Positions 23,222 to 31,991 of a DNA stretch of 31,991 nt are shown in pieces (the stretch's first letter is position 1; each line of letters opens with the position of its first letter). A program made the position numbers and the translations under genes. Where the stretch lies: contig JAWOAU010000015.1 of assembly GCA_046498385.1 (NCBI GenBank), forward strand, positions 1 through 31,991. Reading direction: 5' to 3'. Source of the stretch: Halarchaeoplasma sp046498385. Its GTDB lineage: Archaea > Thermoplasmatota > Thermoplasmata > Halarchaeoplasmatales > Halarchaeoplasmataceae. The notes beneath the pieces are model-generated. The model was not told where the DNA came from. It did no database searches and was given only the letters and a program-made list of their open reading frames with translations.

Positions 23222-24892
23222 ATGGAAGATAAACAAAAGATAGCTGAGGAAAAGACGAAGTGGGAAAAAGAGTGCTTGAAACCCGTCATCGAAAGATGGC
23301 CCGAGAGGAAGGAAGAGTTTATTACCACCTCTTCGGAAGTCATAGACCGGCTGTATACACCCAATGATCCAAAAGAATGGGATTATCTAAATAAATTAGG
23401 ATTCCCAGGCAGTTATCCGTTCACTCGGGGGGTTCAACCAACCATGTACAGAGGTAGATTATGGACCATGAGGCAGTTCGCCGGGTTTGGCACCGCTGAG
23501 GAAACGAACGCACGTTTCAAGTACTTGCTGGACCACGGAGAAACAGGCCTTTCCACGGCTTTCGATTATCCCACGTTGTACGGTTACGACACGGATCATC
23601 CCAAGGCTAGGGGAGAGTTCGGGAAGTGCGGTGTTGCCATCTCATCGCTGAAAGACATGGAGATACTCTTCGATGGTATAGATCCTGAAAAAGTCAGCAC
23701 CTCCATGACCATAAATGGTCCGGCATCCGTTTTATGGGCATTCTACATCGCTATGGCTGAGAAAAAGGGAGTGCCGTTGGAAAAACTCAGAGGTACTATC
23801 CAGAACGATATATTAAAAGAATACATCGCACAGAAATCGTTTATATTCCCACCGAAACCCTCTATGCGGTTGATAGTGGATACCTTTGAGTATGGTTCCA
23901 AGTATCTTCCCAACTGGAACACTATATCCATATCCGGGTATCACATACGTGAAGCCGGCTCTACGGCGATCCAGGAGCTTGCCTTTACATTAGCCGATGG
24001 ATTGGAATACGTTAAAGCGGGCATGGAGCGTGGTTTGGATATCGATAAATTTGCTCCAAGACTTTCATTCTTCTTCAACGCTCACAACGATTTCTTCGAA
24101 GAGATAGCTAAGTACAGGGCCGCCAGAAGGATATGGGCAAGGGAGATGAAGGAAACCTTCGGTGCAAAGAAACCCCGTTCATGGCTCTTGAGATTCCACA
24201 CCCAGACCGCAGGATGTGCCCTTACCGCTCAACAACCTGAAGTGAACCTCGTTAGGGTTGCGATACAGGCTTTAGCTGCGGTGATGGGGGGTACCCAGTC
24301 TCTTCACACTAATTCCATGGACGAGGCCCTGGCCCTTCCTTCGGAAAAGGCGGTAAGGCTGGCATTGAGAACCCAGCAGGTCATCGCCCATGAAAGCGGC
24401 GTGGTAAACACCGTTGACCCCTTGGGCGGGTCTTATCACGTTGAATGGCTAACTGATTATATGGAAGAAGAGACCTACAAATACTTCGATAAAATTGATA
24501 GTTTGGGCGGGGTGATCCCGGCCGTAAAGAAAGGGTATCTGCAGAAAGAGATCGCCGATGCGTCATCAAAATATCAGCGTGAGATCGACGACAAGAAACG
24601 GTTTATAGTCGGTGTTAATGAATTTGAACTGGATGAGCCATTGGAGATCCCCCTCTTAGAGATGGATCCGGAAGGAGAACGCAGACAGATAGAAAGGTTG
24701 AAAAAATTGAGACAGAACCGGGATAACACAAAGGTAAACAGCACATTAGAAAACCTGAGAAAGGCGGCGGAAGGTGATGAGAACACCATGCCGGCAATAC
24801 TTGAATGTGCTAAGGCCTATGCTACCCTGGGAGAAATAACCGGTGTCTTCAGAGAGACTTTCGGAGAATACGACGATCCTATAGTATTTTGA
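23222..24892 (+). CDS. Methylmalonyl-CoA mutase, large (catalytic) subunit
   Basis: This 556-residue TIM-barrel subunit of adenosylcobalamin-dependent methylmalonyl-CoA mutase interconverts (R)-methylmalonyl-CoA and succinyl-CoA. Seen: GSYPFTRGVQPTMYRGRLWT, QFAGFGTAEETNARFKYLL, GLSTAFDYPTLYGYD (substrate and CoA contacts), FHTQTAGCALTAQQPEVN, and GGTQSLHTNSMDEALALP. The B12-binding domain is not fused: the protein ends at about 556, the normal length for the archaeal split form, and the small subunit is encoded at 25846-26241. Length and motifs are complete. The stop lies 4 bp from the stop of convergent meaB. Confidence 0.93.
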   Translation: MEDKQKIAEEKTKWEKECLKPVIERWPERKEEFITTSSEVIDRLYTPNDPKEWDYLNKLGFPGSYPFTRGVQPTMYRGRLWTMRQFAGFGTAEETNARFKYLLDHGETGLSTAFDYPTLYGYDTDHPKARGEFGKCGVAISSLKDMEILFDGIDPEKVSTSMTINGPASVLWAFYIAMAEKKGVPLEKLRGTIQNDILKEYIAQKSFIFPPKPSMRLIVDTFEYGSKYLPNWNTISISGYHIREAGSTAIQELAFTLADGLEYVKAGMERGLDIDKFAPRLSFFFNAHNDFFEEIAKYRAARRIWAREMKETFGAKKPRSWLLRFHTQTAGCALTAQQPEVNLVRVAIQALAAVMGGTQSLHTNSMDEALALPSEKAVRLALRTQQVIAHESGVVNTVDPLGGSYHVEWLTDYMEEETYKYFDKIDSLGGVIPAVKKGYLQKEIADASSKYQREIDDKKRFIVGVNEFELDEPLEIPLLEMDPEGERRQIERLKKLRQNRDNTKVNSTLENLRKAAEGDENTMPAILECAKAYATLGEITGVFRETFGEYDDPIVF

Positions 24893-24896
24893 TGGA

Positions 24897-25832
24897 TCAA
24901 TCCAAAATGGATTCGAGGAATTCTTCAGCAGCGGCGTAGTGATCTAGCTCGTAATCTAATATCCTATCGACCAACCTGTCTAGTTTATCTTCTTTACAGG
25001 AATCCAGGATATATAAAAATATATTTTCACGAATGATCTCTATCAGGTTCATCTTTACCCTTTCCCTCATCCGTTCGTTTAGGTTTCCGGTTTCTTTAAG
25101 ATGTTCCATATGAGATGTGACGGCTTTCACCACTTCTTCTACACCTTCGTTTGTCTTGGCGGTGGTCTGTATTATAGGAGGTCTCCACCCCGAGTTCTCA
25201 GGGTTCATGTCGAGCATAGTATCAAGCTCTCTAGCGGTTTCCTCAGCACCGCCTATATCCGCCTTGTTGACCACGAAAACGTCACCTATCTCCAGGATGC
25301 CCGCCTTTATAGCCTGGATATCATCACCGAGTCCGGGTACTTCAACTATGATGGTAGTATGGGCGGTTCGGACCACTTCCACCTCCGACTGCCCCGCGCC
25401 CACCGTTTCCACAAGGATGACGTCTTTTCCAAAGGCGTCCAATATCTTTACCAAGTCTCCCGTCTTTGACGCAAGGCCTCCAAGATGACCTCTGGTACCC
25501 ATGCTCCTTATGAACACATTTTTGTTAAGTACGACATCGCTCATGCGTATCCTATCTCCCAAAAGAGCACCCCCGGTGAAAGGTGACGTAGGGTCCACAG
25601 CTATTATACCAACTTTTTTGCCTAGGTCTGAATACATCACAGCAAGTTTATCAACGATGGTACTCTTGCCTGATCCGGGTGGACCGGTTATGCCGATTAT
25701 ATGGGCGTTACCTGTATGCGGGTGTAGCTCGGAAAGGGCCTTTTTTACCTCCTTATCCTCATTTTCCGTCATCGTCATCAGGCGTGCAACCGCCCGCCTA
25801 TCTCCAGATAGTATGCTGGAAACAATATTCAT
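24897..25832 (-). CDS. meaB: MeaB/ArgK-type G-protein chaperone of methylmalonyl-CoA mutase
   Basis: This protein is about 311 residues and is a GTPase of the SIMIBI class that gates cofactor loading and protects the mutase. Walker A is GITGPPGSGKSTIVDKL (about 47-63). The Mg site is AVDPTSPFTGGALLGDRIRM, switch regions include ETVGAGQSEVEV, and the base-specificity motif is VVNKAD. A helical C-terminal dimerisation arm follows. I start at ATG 25832 because GAGGTG at 25842-25847 is a well-spaced ribosome site; GTG 25844 would sit on it. It follows the small subunit gene almost directly, so the two are translationally close. Confidence 0.9.
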   Translation of the reverse strand: MNIVSSILSGDRRAVARLMTMTENEDKEVKKALSELHPHTGNAHIIGITGPPGSGKSTIVDKLAVMYSDLGKKVGIIAVDPTSPFTGGALLGDRIRMSDVVLNKNVFIRSMGTRGHLGGLASKTGDLVKILDAFGKDVILVETVGAGQSEVEVVRTAHTTIIVEVPGLGDDIQAIKAGILEIGDVFVVNKADIGGAEETARELDTMLDMNPENSGWRPPIIQTTAKTNEGVEEVVKAVTSHMEHLKETGNLNERMRERVKMNLIEIIRENIFLYILDSCKEDKLDRLVDRILDYELDHYAAAEEFLESILD

Positions 25833-25845
25833 CAGGGGGGCCACC

Positions 25846-26241
25846 TCATTCCTTCACTTTATTTTTGATGTATTCCACGATCTCGTCCGTAGGAGTGCCG
25901 GGGCCGAAGACTTTGCTGAGACCGAGTTCTTTTAACTCCTCGGCATCCCGGTCGGGAATTATACCACCACCAGTGACGATGATATCATCCGCGTTGTTTT
26001 CTTTGAGGAGCTTGATAACGTCGGGAAAAAGTGTCATATGTGCTCCGGAGAGTGAGGATAGGCCGATAACATCGACGTCCTCCTGGATCGCCGCTTCCAC
26101 TATGCTTTCAGGTGATTGATGTAAACCCGTATAGATCACCTCCATACCTGCATCTCTCAGTGCTCGAGCGACTACCTTTGCACCCCTGTCGTGGCCGTCT
26201 AATCCCGGTTTAGCTACAAGAACTCTTATCTTTCGATCCAT
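25846..26241 (-). CDS. Methylmalonyl-CoA mutase, B12-binding small subunit
   Basis: This protein is about 131 residues with a Rossmann-like cobalamin-binding domain. The base-off/His-on signature is complete: GLDGHDRGAKVV (Asp15, His17, Gly20 of DxHxxG), then GLSSLSGAH and VTGGGIIPDRD. It supplies the lower cobalt ligand to the large subunit encoded on the other strand. Start chosen at ATG 26241; AAAGGTG on the minus strand lies about 8 nt upstream. GTG 26250 is in frame but falls within that site. It forms an operon with meaB and probably sucD upstream (about 70 bp gap). Confidence 0.92.
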   Translation of the reverse strand: MDRKIRVLVAKPGLDGHDRGAKVVARALRDAGMEVIYTGLHQSPESIVEAAIQEDVDVIGLSSLSGAHMTLFPDVIKLLKENNADDIIVTGGGIIPDRDAEELKELGLSKVFGPGTPTDEIVEYIKNKVKE

Positions 26242-26312
26242 GTTTAACACACCTTTCTAATCAATCAAAGAGGGATTGCGGATATAAAATATTCGGTGAG
26301 GAGTCAACATTC

Positions 26313-27182
26313 TCAAAGCATGTCGCTCAGTATGGCCGATATCTCGTGGGGCATACGAGCCACTGACACCCCTGCATCTTCAAAAGCCTCCATCTTGGAG
26401 CTTGCGGTACCGGTGCCGCTCTCGGACACGATAGCACCGGCGTGTCCCATCTGCTTGCCCTTGGGTGCGGTCCTGCCGGCCACATAGGCTACAGCAGGTT
26501 TGTTGAAGTTGTTCTTGATGAATTTAGCCGCCTTTTCCTCCGCACTTCCTCCTATCTCTCCTACAAGGACAACTGCTTCAGTCTTCTCGTCGCAGGCGAA
26601 CTTCTCCAAAACATCGATAAAATTGAGTCCCACTATGGGATCGCCCCCCAGTCCGATGGCGGTGCTCTGCCCGTATCCCTGGGATGTCAGGGAGTTAACT
26701 ATCTCATAGGTTAGGGTCCCGCTACGGGAGACCAGTCCGACGTTCCCGGGTTTGAATATATGATTCGGCATTATACCCAGTTTGGTTTCTCCCGGAGTGA
26801 TTATCCCGGGTGTATTGGGACCTATTATGGTGGTCCCCTCTATTTCCGCCAATTTCATTATCTTGGTGGAATCATGGACCGGGACACCTTCGGTTATTAT
26901 CACCACAGGGTCCATATCTGCCGCTACGGCTTCCATCGCCGCATCTTTGGTGAATCCTGCTGGAACGAATATGATAGATGCATCGGCTCCGGTTTCTTCT
27001 TTCGCTCTTTCAACGGTGTTGTAAACCGGTATGTCGTTAACCGTTTCTCCCCCCTTCCCCGGAGTCACTCCTGCTGCTATATTCGACCCGTAGTCCTTCA
27101 TCATGGCGCTGTGAAACTCGCCCTGCGTTCCCGTTATACCCTGAACAATAATTTTTGTATTTTTTCCTACGATTATGCCCAT
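26313..27182 (-). CDS. sucD: Succinyl-CoA synthetase (or related acyl-CoA ligase), alpha subunit
   Basis: This 289-residue CoA-binding subunit of the nucleotide-forming acyl-CoA synthetase converts succinyl-CoA to succinate with ATP/GTP gain, or the reverse. Seen: the CoA-binding start KIIVQGITGTQGEFHS, AAGVTPGKGGE, IIGPNTPGIITPGE, SRSGTLTYEI, and GHAGAIVSESGTGTASSK with His247 as the phospho-accepting residue. Length is exactly typical. The longer frame to 27392 crosses the promoter and start of the divergent gene; ATG 27182 is the family start and is preceded by an ATTTTAATAA box about 27 bp upstream. The beta subunit (sucC) is not adjacent downstream and not elsewhere in the window. Confidence 0.9.
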   Translation of the reverse strand: MGIIVGKNTKIIVQGITGTQGEFHSAMMKDYGSNIAAGVTPGKGGETVNDIPVYNTVERAKEETGADASIIFVPAGFTKDAAMEAVAADMDPVVIITEGVPVHDSTKIMKLAEIEGTTIIGPNTPGIITPGETKLGIMPNHIFKPGNVGLVSRSGTLTYEIVNSLTSQGYGQSTAIGLGGDPIVGLNFIDVLEKFACDEKTEAVVLVGEIGGSAEEKAAKFIKNNFNKPAVAYVAGRTAPKGKQMGHAGAIVSESGTGTASSKMEAFEDAGVSVARMPHEISAILSDML

Positions 27183-27204
27183 GTTCCCGATGAATGACTT
27201 CCCG

Positions 27205-27274
27205 TTATTAAAATCTTCGATTGTGGTAAAATCAATATCCAAAGTGCCATACATTTGCCCGTTAACTTTATATA
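27205..27274. promoter_or_regulatory. Divergent promoters of sucD and the second surface protein gene
   Basis: TTATTAAAAT at 27205-27214 (read on the minus strand) is about 27 bp before the sucD ATG. TTTATATA at 27267-27274 is about 26 bp before the ATG at 27297. Both spacings imply leaderless transcripts. The 114 bp between start codons hold nothing else recognisable. Confidence 0.5.
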
Positions 27275-27296
27275 TTGGGGGTGAAATAGAGCGGAT

Positions 27297-30200
27297 ATGA
27301 GGGAAATTGGTACTAAAATGATGGCGATAATAATCGGGCTGGCCATCTTTGCTAGTTGCATTAGCGCAGTTGATCAAACGGAAGATGGTCATGAGAGCAC
27401 CCTATACATGCAGGGAAACGAAATATTGGATTGGTACGACCTGGATAATATACGGAATAACATGAGCGGGAACTTCGTGCTCATGAACGATCTGGATGAA
27501 AATACCCCAGGCTATGACGATGTCGCGGGCCCGGGTGCAAACGCAGGTGCTGGTTGGGACCCCATCGGAAACTACGATCCAGCAGACCCCTTCGAGGGGA
27601 CCTTTGATGGCCAGGGTTATGAGATAAAAGATCTGTACATAAACAGGGGAGATGAATTTGTTGTAGGTTTATTCGCAAAGATCGACGGAGGTGCTGTAAT
27701 CATGAACGTTGGTTTGGTCGACGTTGATATAACAGGAGATGCTGCTACAGCACCTTTGGTTGGGATCACTCGTGAAGGTACGGAGGTAATACAATCTTAT
27801 GTTAAAGGTGGGTCCGTTACAGGCGTTGGGAATATTGAAGATTATACGATTTCAGGTCTTGTAGCCCAAAACGATGCAACTATAACCGACTGCTACACAT
27901 CAGTTAACATATATGCCGCAGATCTGACTCAAATAGGTGGTTTAGTAGGAGCAAATAATGGAGGAACCATAAGAAACTCTTACGCTGTTGGTGAAGTAAA
28001 TGGAGGAGAAACCACAGGAGGCCTTGTTGGAATCAATACTGGTGGATTGGGTCAGCCGAACGCCTACATATATGATTCTTTTTCTGATGAAGAGATCACT
28101 GGAATTTCAAACCCAATAGGAGATGACAGCGGTACTTCAGAGAACGTTCATGCATATCCCACTTCGACGATGCAGTCTTATGATACTTATGAGTCTCATT
28201 GGGACATAGCTACCATTGAAAATTGGGACGGCGAGACGTGGTTCATAGAGGATGGAGTAGATTATCCGAAGCTTTTCTATCAAATGCAGGATCCAACACT
28301 TACAATAAACGTGGAGGGAAACGGGACTACCGACCCGGAACCAGGTACGCACACCTATGAATGGGGCGAATCTGTCACAATTACGGCGATGCCTGATGCG
28401 GGATACCGTTTCAATAACTGGTTGGGGGACTATCCCGATTCAATCGATAACGTGGATAAATACAATCCTGAGATAACCGTCGTCGTAGAAGGCCTAAAAG
28501 AGATATCCGCTTATTTCGTCGAGGAAGAAACAAAGGTACGTGTGGTTGAAAGCCAGAGGGGATGGGACCATGAGACGGAAACACACAACAATACCGATAT
28601 AGAAGACGGGAGTTTATTCCTGGAACCTTCGTTCTTTGTAGAGGATTTCGAGGGTGTGGGTATCGGGGAAATACCGGAAGGCTGGAACCGTACCCATGAG
28701 GACTGGAGCGTTCAGGACACCAGCGAGGCAGGTGGTATCGTACCGGAACTAGCCTTGGTACCTATAGAGAACAGCGGGTCCTATCAAACCAGAATACGCA
28801 CACATGCGGTGAATACATCCGGACAGACTGAACTTGAATTCAGCTTCAAACATTATGCCGACAACTCCGGTATGTTCAACTCGGACTTCATCGTTGAGAC
28901 CTCCACAGACGGTGAAACATGGACCGAAGTGTGGTCACAATCCACCAGCGATGGTATCGGTCCGGAAGAACTGAGTTTATCTTTGAATACGGACCACGGC
29001 GTAGGCTCCGAGATACTTTATATCTCGTGGTTCTTTGACGGAGGAAGGCCCGGACTGGAAGCATGGTACATCGATGATATCGTTTTGGGCCCCTTTGAGG
29101 GCGAGAGAGAGGGTACCTGGTACTCCCTCACATGGGACACCGAGCTCGAGGGTTCGGAAATAAAAAATCTCGAGGTAGAGACAGCTATAGAAGAAGGGCA
29201 GGATATCTTTGTCAGTATCGGCGTCGATACCACCGATAACGGTGAGATCGATTCCTGGAGCGATTGGCAGGAACTACAAGACGGTGTCAATGACTTGGAA
29301 GGAGATGCATTCGGACTATCCTCAGGATACAGATACGAGGTAGAATATAGGATCGAAGCCGAACACGGCATCCCCCGGGTTCTTGGATACCGCCTTGAAG
29401 TGATGGAGGATATATTCACGGTAGATGTAGAAGACATCACCGCGGGTGAGCAGCCCTACATAGAGATATCAGAGGCTGTAGATGAGCATGATGACCCGTT
29501 AGAAGGGGACCACAATGTTACGGTCACTATCCATGGAGAATCGGTAATTGTGGGTCTGACATTTACCGCAGGTGAGGCGAACTATACCTGGGATCCCATG
29601 GAGACCTCTGGAGAGCACGTGGCTTCTGTCACCATCTATGAGATAACCGCAAAGGATACGTTCCAGGTTTTCACCGCGGACGCTGGTTCCTTTGAGGTCT
29701 ATGTGGATGATATAACCGCGGGCGAGCACCCAGTCATAGAAGTATCCAATGCTGAAGACGAGTTCGAGAATCCCCTAGAAGGTGTATACACCGCCGGGAT
29801 TTCAATCGATGGAGATTCGATAATCACCGAACTGATGTTCAGCGAAGGCAACGCCACGCACACATGGGATGAAATGAACATCACAGGCGAATACGAAGCA
29901 GTTGTGGATATAGACGGTATTGATGAAAACCATGCGTTCCAGGTATTCTCAGGCGATGCCGACCTATTCCATGTATCCGTAGATGATATAACTGCGGGTG
30001 AGCAGCCCTTCATAGAGATATTCGATGCCGAGGACGAATTCGGGAACATCTTGGAGGGAATTTATAACGTAACTATCGCTATAAACGGAGATCCAGTAAC
30101 GGTGGAGCTTGAATTTAGCGGAGGAGATGTGGAATACGATTATCAGCAAATGACAATTGCAGGAGAATATACCGCTGTAGTTACCATAGACGGGACGATA

Positions 30201-31991
30201 GAATCTGATGATTTCTCTGTATTCCCTGAGGATGTGGATGAAGTGATAATCACACCTGCTCCCGAAGCAGAGGTCGAGGCAGGCGCTGATCTTTATTTCA
30301 CCGCCGAGGCACTGGATGAGTACGGCAACTTAATCACCGATAACACTACGGACTTCGTATGGATCAATGCGACAGAGGGAGTATTCAACAAGGAGACTAT
30401 CGGAGAGTATGAGGTAAATGCCACCTACGAAGGCGTTACCTCCAATACGACCACGATCACGGTCGTTTCCGCCGGCGCCCATGATTTCCAGGTATCCGTA
30501 GATGATATTACCGCAGGTGAGCGTCCGTTGATAAACATAACAGATGCCGAGGATGAATTCGGGAATGTTTTAAATGGGACTTACAGTGCAGCCATAGCTG
30601 TAAACGGAGACCTGGTAACGGTGGATATCGAATTCAATGAAGGAGATGCTGAACATGAATACGATCAGATGACCACCGCCGGAGAATATACCGCTGACAT
30701 CACTATCGACGAAGTACTCAGATCCGATAACTTTACTATATATGTCGGAAGCCTGGACCATGTATTGATAACCCCTGAAACCACTACGATCACCGCAGGT
30801 GAAACACAGACTTATACCGCTGTAGCTTACGACGAATTCGGTAACGAGATAGAGGATGTTACCGCAGATACTGCCTGGTCCATACACGAGGACGCCGGCG
30901 GCAGTTGGGATAACAATACTTATACGTCTCAGTTCGCAGGTACATGGACGGTTTACGGTACTTATGAAGAGGTAGTGTATGAGGCTGAGTTGACCGTGAT
31001 TCCCGGAGATGCCCATACCGTCGAGATATCGCCGGATACCGAGCAAACCGTAGAGGCCGGAGAGACGTTGGATTTCTCTGCGGCAGCATATGACGAGTAT
31101 GGTAACTTGATAACCGATGATGATTTTTACTTCATATGGAGCGGTGCGGATGTATCGGGCATGTTCCTTGAAACGGAGGTCGGTACTTACGACGTGTCAG
31201 CCACCTATGGTGGAGTTACATCCACCGCAGTTATGGTCACGGTGGTCCCCGGAGATGCCCATACCGTCGAGATATCACCGGATACCGAGCAAACCGTAGA
31301 GGCCGGAGAATCCATGAATTTCTCTGCGGCGGCATATGACGAGTATGGTAACTTGATAACCGATGATGATTCGAACTTTACATGGAGCGGTGCGGATGTA
31401 TCGGGCATGTTCCTTGAAACGGAGGTCGGTACTTACGACGTGTCAGCTACCTATGACGGAATTACATCCACCGCAGTTACGGTCACGGTAGTTCCCGGAG
31501 ATGCCCATACCGTGGAGATATCACCGGATACCGAGCAAACCGTAGAGGCCGGAGAGACATTGGATTTCTCTGCGGCGGCATATGACGAGTATGGTAACTT
31601 GATAACCGATGATGATTCGGACTTCACATGGAGCGGTGCGGATGTATCGGGCATGTTCCTTGAAACGGAGGTCGGTACTTACGACGTAACAGCCACCTAT
31701 GACGGAGTTACGTCTACCGCAGTTACGGTCACGGTAGTTCCCGGAGCCGCCTATGAGGTCGAGATATCACCGGATACCGAGCAAACCGCAGAGGCCGGAG
31801 AGACGTTGGAGTTCTCTGCGGCGGCATATGACGAATTCGCTAACCTGATCACTGACGATGCTGCGGACTTTACATGGAGCGGTGCAGATGCATCGGGTAT
31901 GTTCCTTGAAACAGTGGTCGGTACTTACGACGTAACAGCCGCCTATGACGGAGTTACGTCCACCGCAGTTACGGTCACGGTGATTCCCGGA
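27297..31991 (+). CDS. Second giant modular surface protein (3' end outside window)
   Basis: The frame is open from the ATG at 27297 to the window edge (about 1565 codons, no stop). A signal peptide is clear (MMAIIIGLAIFASCISA); a Cys at its end hints at a lipoprotein site, uncertain. Then: GLUG-type repeats (about 205-250; GGLVGANNGGTIRNSYAVG), an InlB-like beta repeat (about 340-405; ITAMPDAGYRFNNWLGD), a choice-of-anchor/jelly-roll-like domain (about 445-600; DFEGVGIGEIPEGW, AWYIDDIVLG), four 'VDDITAGEQPFIEI' modules, one Ig-like repeat of the AGGSW type, and five of the WSGAD type, the last four nearly identical. It probably continues to a membrane anchor. It is an envelope or adhesion protein, a modular relative of the protein at 18084. 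Confidence 0.8.
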   Translation, partial: MREIGTKMMAIIIGLAIFASCISAVDQTEDGHESTLYMQGNEILDWYDLDNIRNNMSGNFVLMNDLDENTPGYDDVAGPGANAGAGWDPIGNYDPADPFEGTFDGQGYEIKDLYINRGDEFVVGLFAKIDGGAVIMNVGLVDVDITGDAATAPLVGITREGTEVIQSYVKGGSVTGVGNIEDYTISGLVAQNDATITDCYTSVNIYAADLTQIGGLVGANNGGTIRNSYAVGEVNGGETTGGLVGINTGGLGQPNAYIYDSFSDEEITGISNPIGDDSGTSENVHAYPTSTMQSYDTYESHWDIATIENWDGETWFIEDGVDYPKLFYQMQDPTLTINVEGNGTTDPEPGTHTYEWGESVTITAMPDAGYRFNNWLGDYPDSIDNVDKYNPEITVVVEGLKEISAYFVEEETKVRVVESQRGWDHETETHNNTDIEDGSLFLEPSFFVEDFEGVGIGEIPEGWNRTHEDWSVQDTSEAGGIVPELALVPIENSGSYQTRIRTHAVNTSGQTELEFSFKHYADNSGMFNSDFIVETSTDGETWTEVWSQSTSDGIGPEELSLSLNTDHGVGSEILYISWFFDGGRPGLEAWYIDDIVLGPFEGEREGTWYSLTWDTELEGSEIKNLEVETAIEEGQDIFVSIGVDTTDNGEIDSWSDWQELQDGVNDLEGDAFGLSSGYRYEVEYRIEAEHGIPRVLGYRLEVMEDIFTVDVEDITAGEQPYIEISEAVDEHDDPLEGDHNVTVTIHGESVIVGLTFTAGEANYTWDPMETSGEHVASVTIYEITAKDTFQVFTADAGSFEVYVDDITAGEHPVIEVSNAEDEFENPLEGVYTAGISIDGDSIITELMFSEGNATHTWDEMNITGEYEAVVDIDGIDENHAFQVFSGDADLFHVSVDDITAGEQPFIEIFDAEDEFGNILEGIYNVTIAINGDPVTVELEFSGGDVEYDYQQMTIAGEYTAVVTIDGTIESDDFSVFPEDVDEVIITPAPEAEVEAGADLYFTAEALDEYGNLITDNTTDFVWINATEGVFNKETIGEYEVNATYEGVTSNTTTITVVSAGAHDFQVSVDDITAGERPLINITDAEDEFGNVLNGTYSAAIAVNGDLVTVDIEFNEGDAEHEYDQMTTAGEYTADITIDEVLRSDNFTIYVGSLDHVLITPETTTITAGETQTYTAVAYDEFGNEIEDVTADTAWSIHEDAGGSWDNNTYTSQFAGTWTVYGTYEEVVYEAELTVIPGDAHTVEISPDTEQTVEAGETLDFSAAAYDEYGNLITDDDFYFIWSGADVSGMFLETEVGTYDVSATYGGVTSTAVMVTVVPGDAHTVEISPDTEQTVEAGESMNFSAAAYDEYGNLITDDDSNFTWSGADVSGMFLETEVGTYDVSATYDGITSTAVTVTVVPGDAHTVEISPDTEQTVEAGETLDFSAAAYDEYGNLITDDDSDFTWSGADVSGMFLETEVGTYDVTATYDGVTSTAVTVTVVPGAAYEVEISPDTEQTAEAGETLEFSAAAYDEFANLITDDAADFTWSGADASGMFLETVVGTYDVTAAYDGVTSTAVTVTVIPG
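31011..31991 (+). repeat. Near-identical 246-bp tandem repeats (82-residue Ig-like units)
   Basis: Units begin at 31011, 31257, 31503 and 31749 and run past the window edge; spacing is exactly 246 bp. Each codes HTVEISPDTEQTVEAGE, AAAYDEYGNLITDD, FTWSGADVSGMFLETEVG and a VTVVPG linker. The first three are almost identical at the DNA level; the fourth has drifted more (AYEVEIS, DEFANLITDDAAD). Confidence 0.85.

Noticed and set aside
27183..27392. Seventy extra N-terminal codons on the sucD frame
   Set aside because: They overlap the divergent gene's promoter and signal peptide; SucD proteins start at the Met at 27182.
31011..31991. Regular repeats as a possible CRISPR or satellite
   Set aside because: 246-bp units are whole protein domains in one open frame.

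Overview
The window reads as archaeal chromosome, most likely from a mesophilic member of the Thermoplasmatota (formerly Thermoplasmata). The domain call rests on three things. TATA-like boxes are centred about 26-30 nt upstream of many start codons, which implies leaderless transcripts. The mevalonate operon has the archaeal layout of HTH regulator, HMG-CoA synthase, thiolase and DUF35 protein. There are also remnants of an archaeal-type ATPase and an archaellin-like protein. The phylum is an inference from the gene set (heliorhodopsin, very large Ig-repeat surface proteins, split methylmalonyl-CoA mutase), because no rRNA or marker gene lies in the window.

Layout. 1-2680 is a mobile-element scar zone: a GC-rich partial gene, a headless IS200/IS605 TnpA, a foldable inverted repeat, a broken ATPase gene, and an apparently complete IS1634-type element (about 611-2680) that carries a second small gene inside its terminal repeats. 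2897-5851 encodes a receiver plus PEP-synthase ATP-grasp fusion. 5852-9028 is loose and AT-rich: an archaellin-like remnant, two tail-to-tail PAP2-superfamily membrane genes (one Aur1-like), and a small coding remnant. 9074-11542 holds a HhH/zinc-ribbon/TPR protein, a short GalT-like ORF and a dihydrolipoyl dehydrogenase.

11549-15765 is the most interesting block. A complete heliorhodopsin gene is divergent from an XRE-type regulator, which heads the HMG-CoA synthase, thiolase and DUF35 operon (start of the mevalonate/isoprenoid pathway). The thiolase homologue has lost the nucleophilic Cys, the HDCF Cys and the GHP His. A nitroreductase and an AMP-forming acyl-CoA synthetase follow.

18084-22577 encodes a membrane-anchored giant surface protein: a Gly-rich domain, nine Ig-like repeats, a CARDB-like domain, one TM helix and an acidic 14-residue-repeat tail. 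22676-27182 is a methylmalonyl-CoA module: cobalamin adenosyltransferase and mutase large subunit on the plus strand; sucD, B12-binding small subunit and MeaB on the minus strand, the two groups meeting tail to tail. It would turn methylmalonyl-CoA into succinyl-CoA and connect to succinate. From 27297 to the right edge runs a second giant surface protein built from the same module types, with a near-identical 246-bp tandem array running off the window.

No tRNA, rRNA or CRISPR array was recognised.
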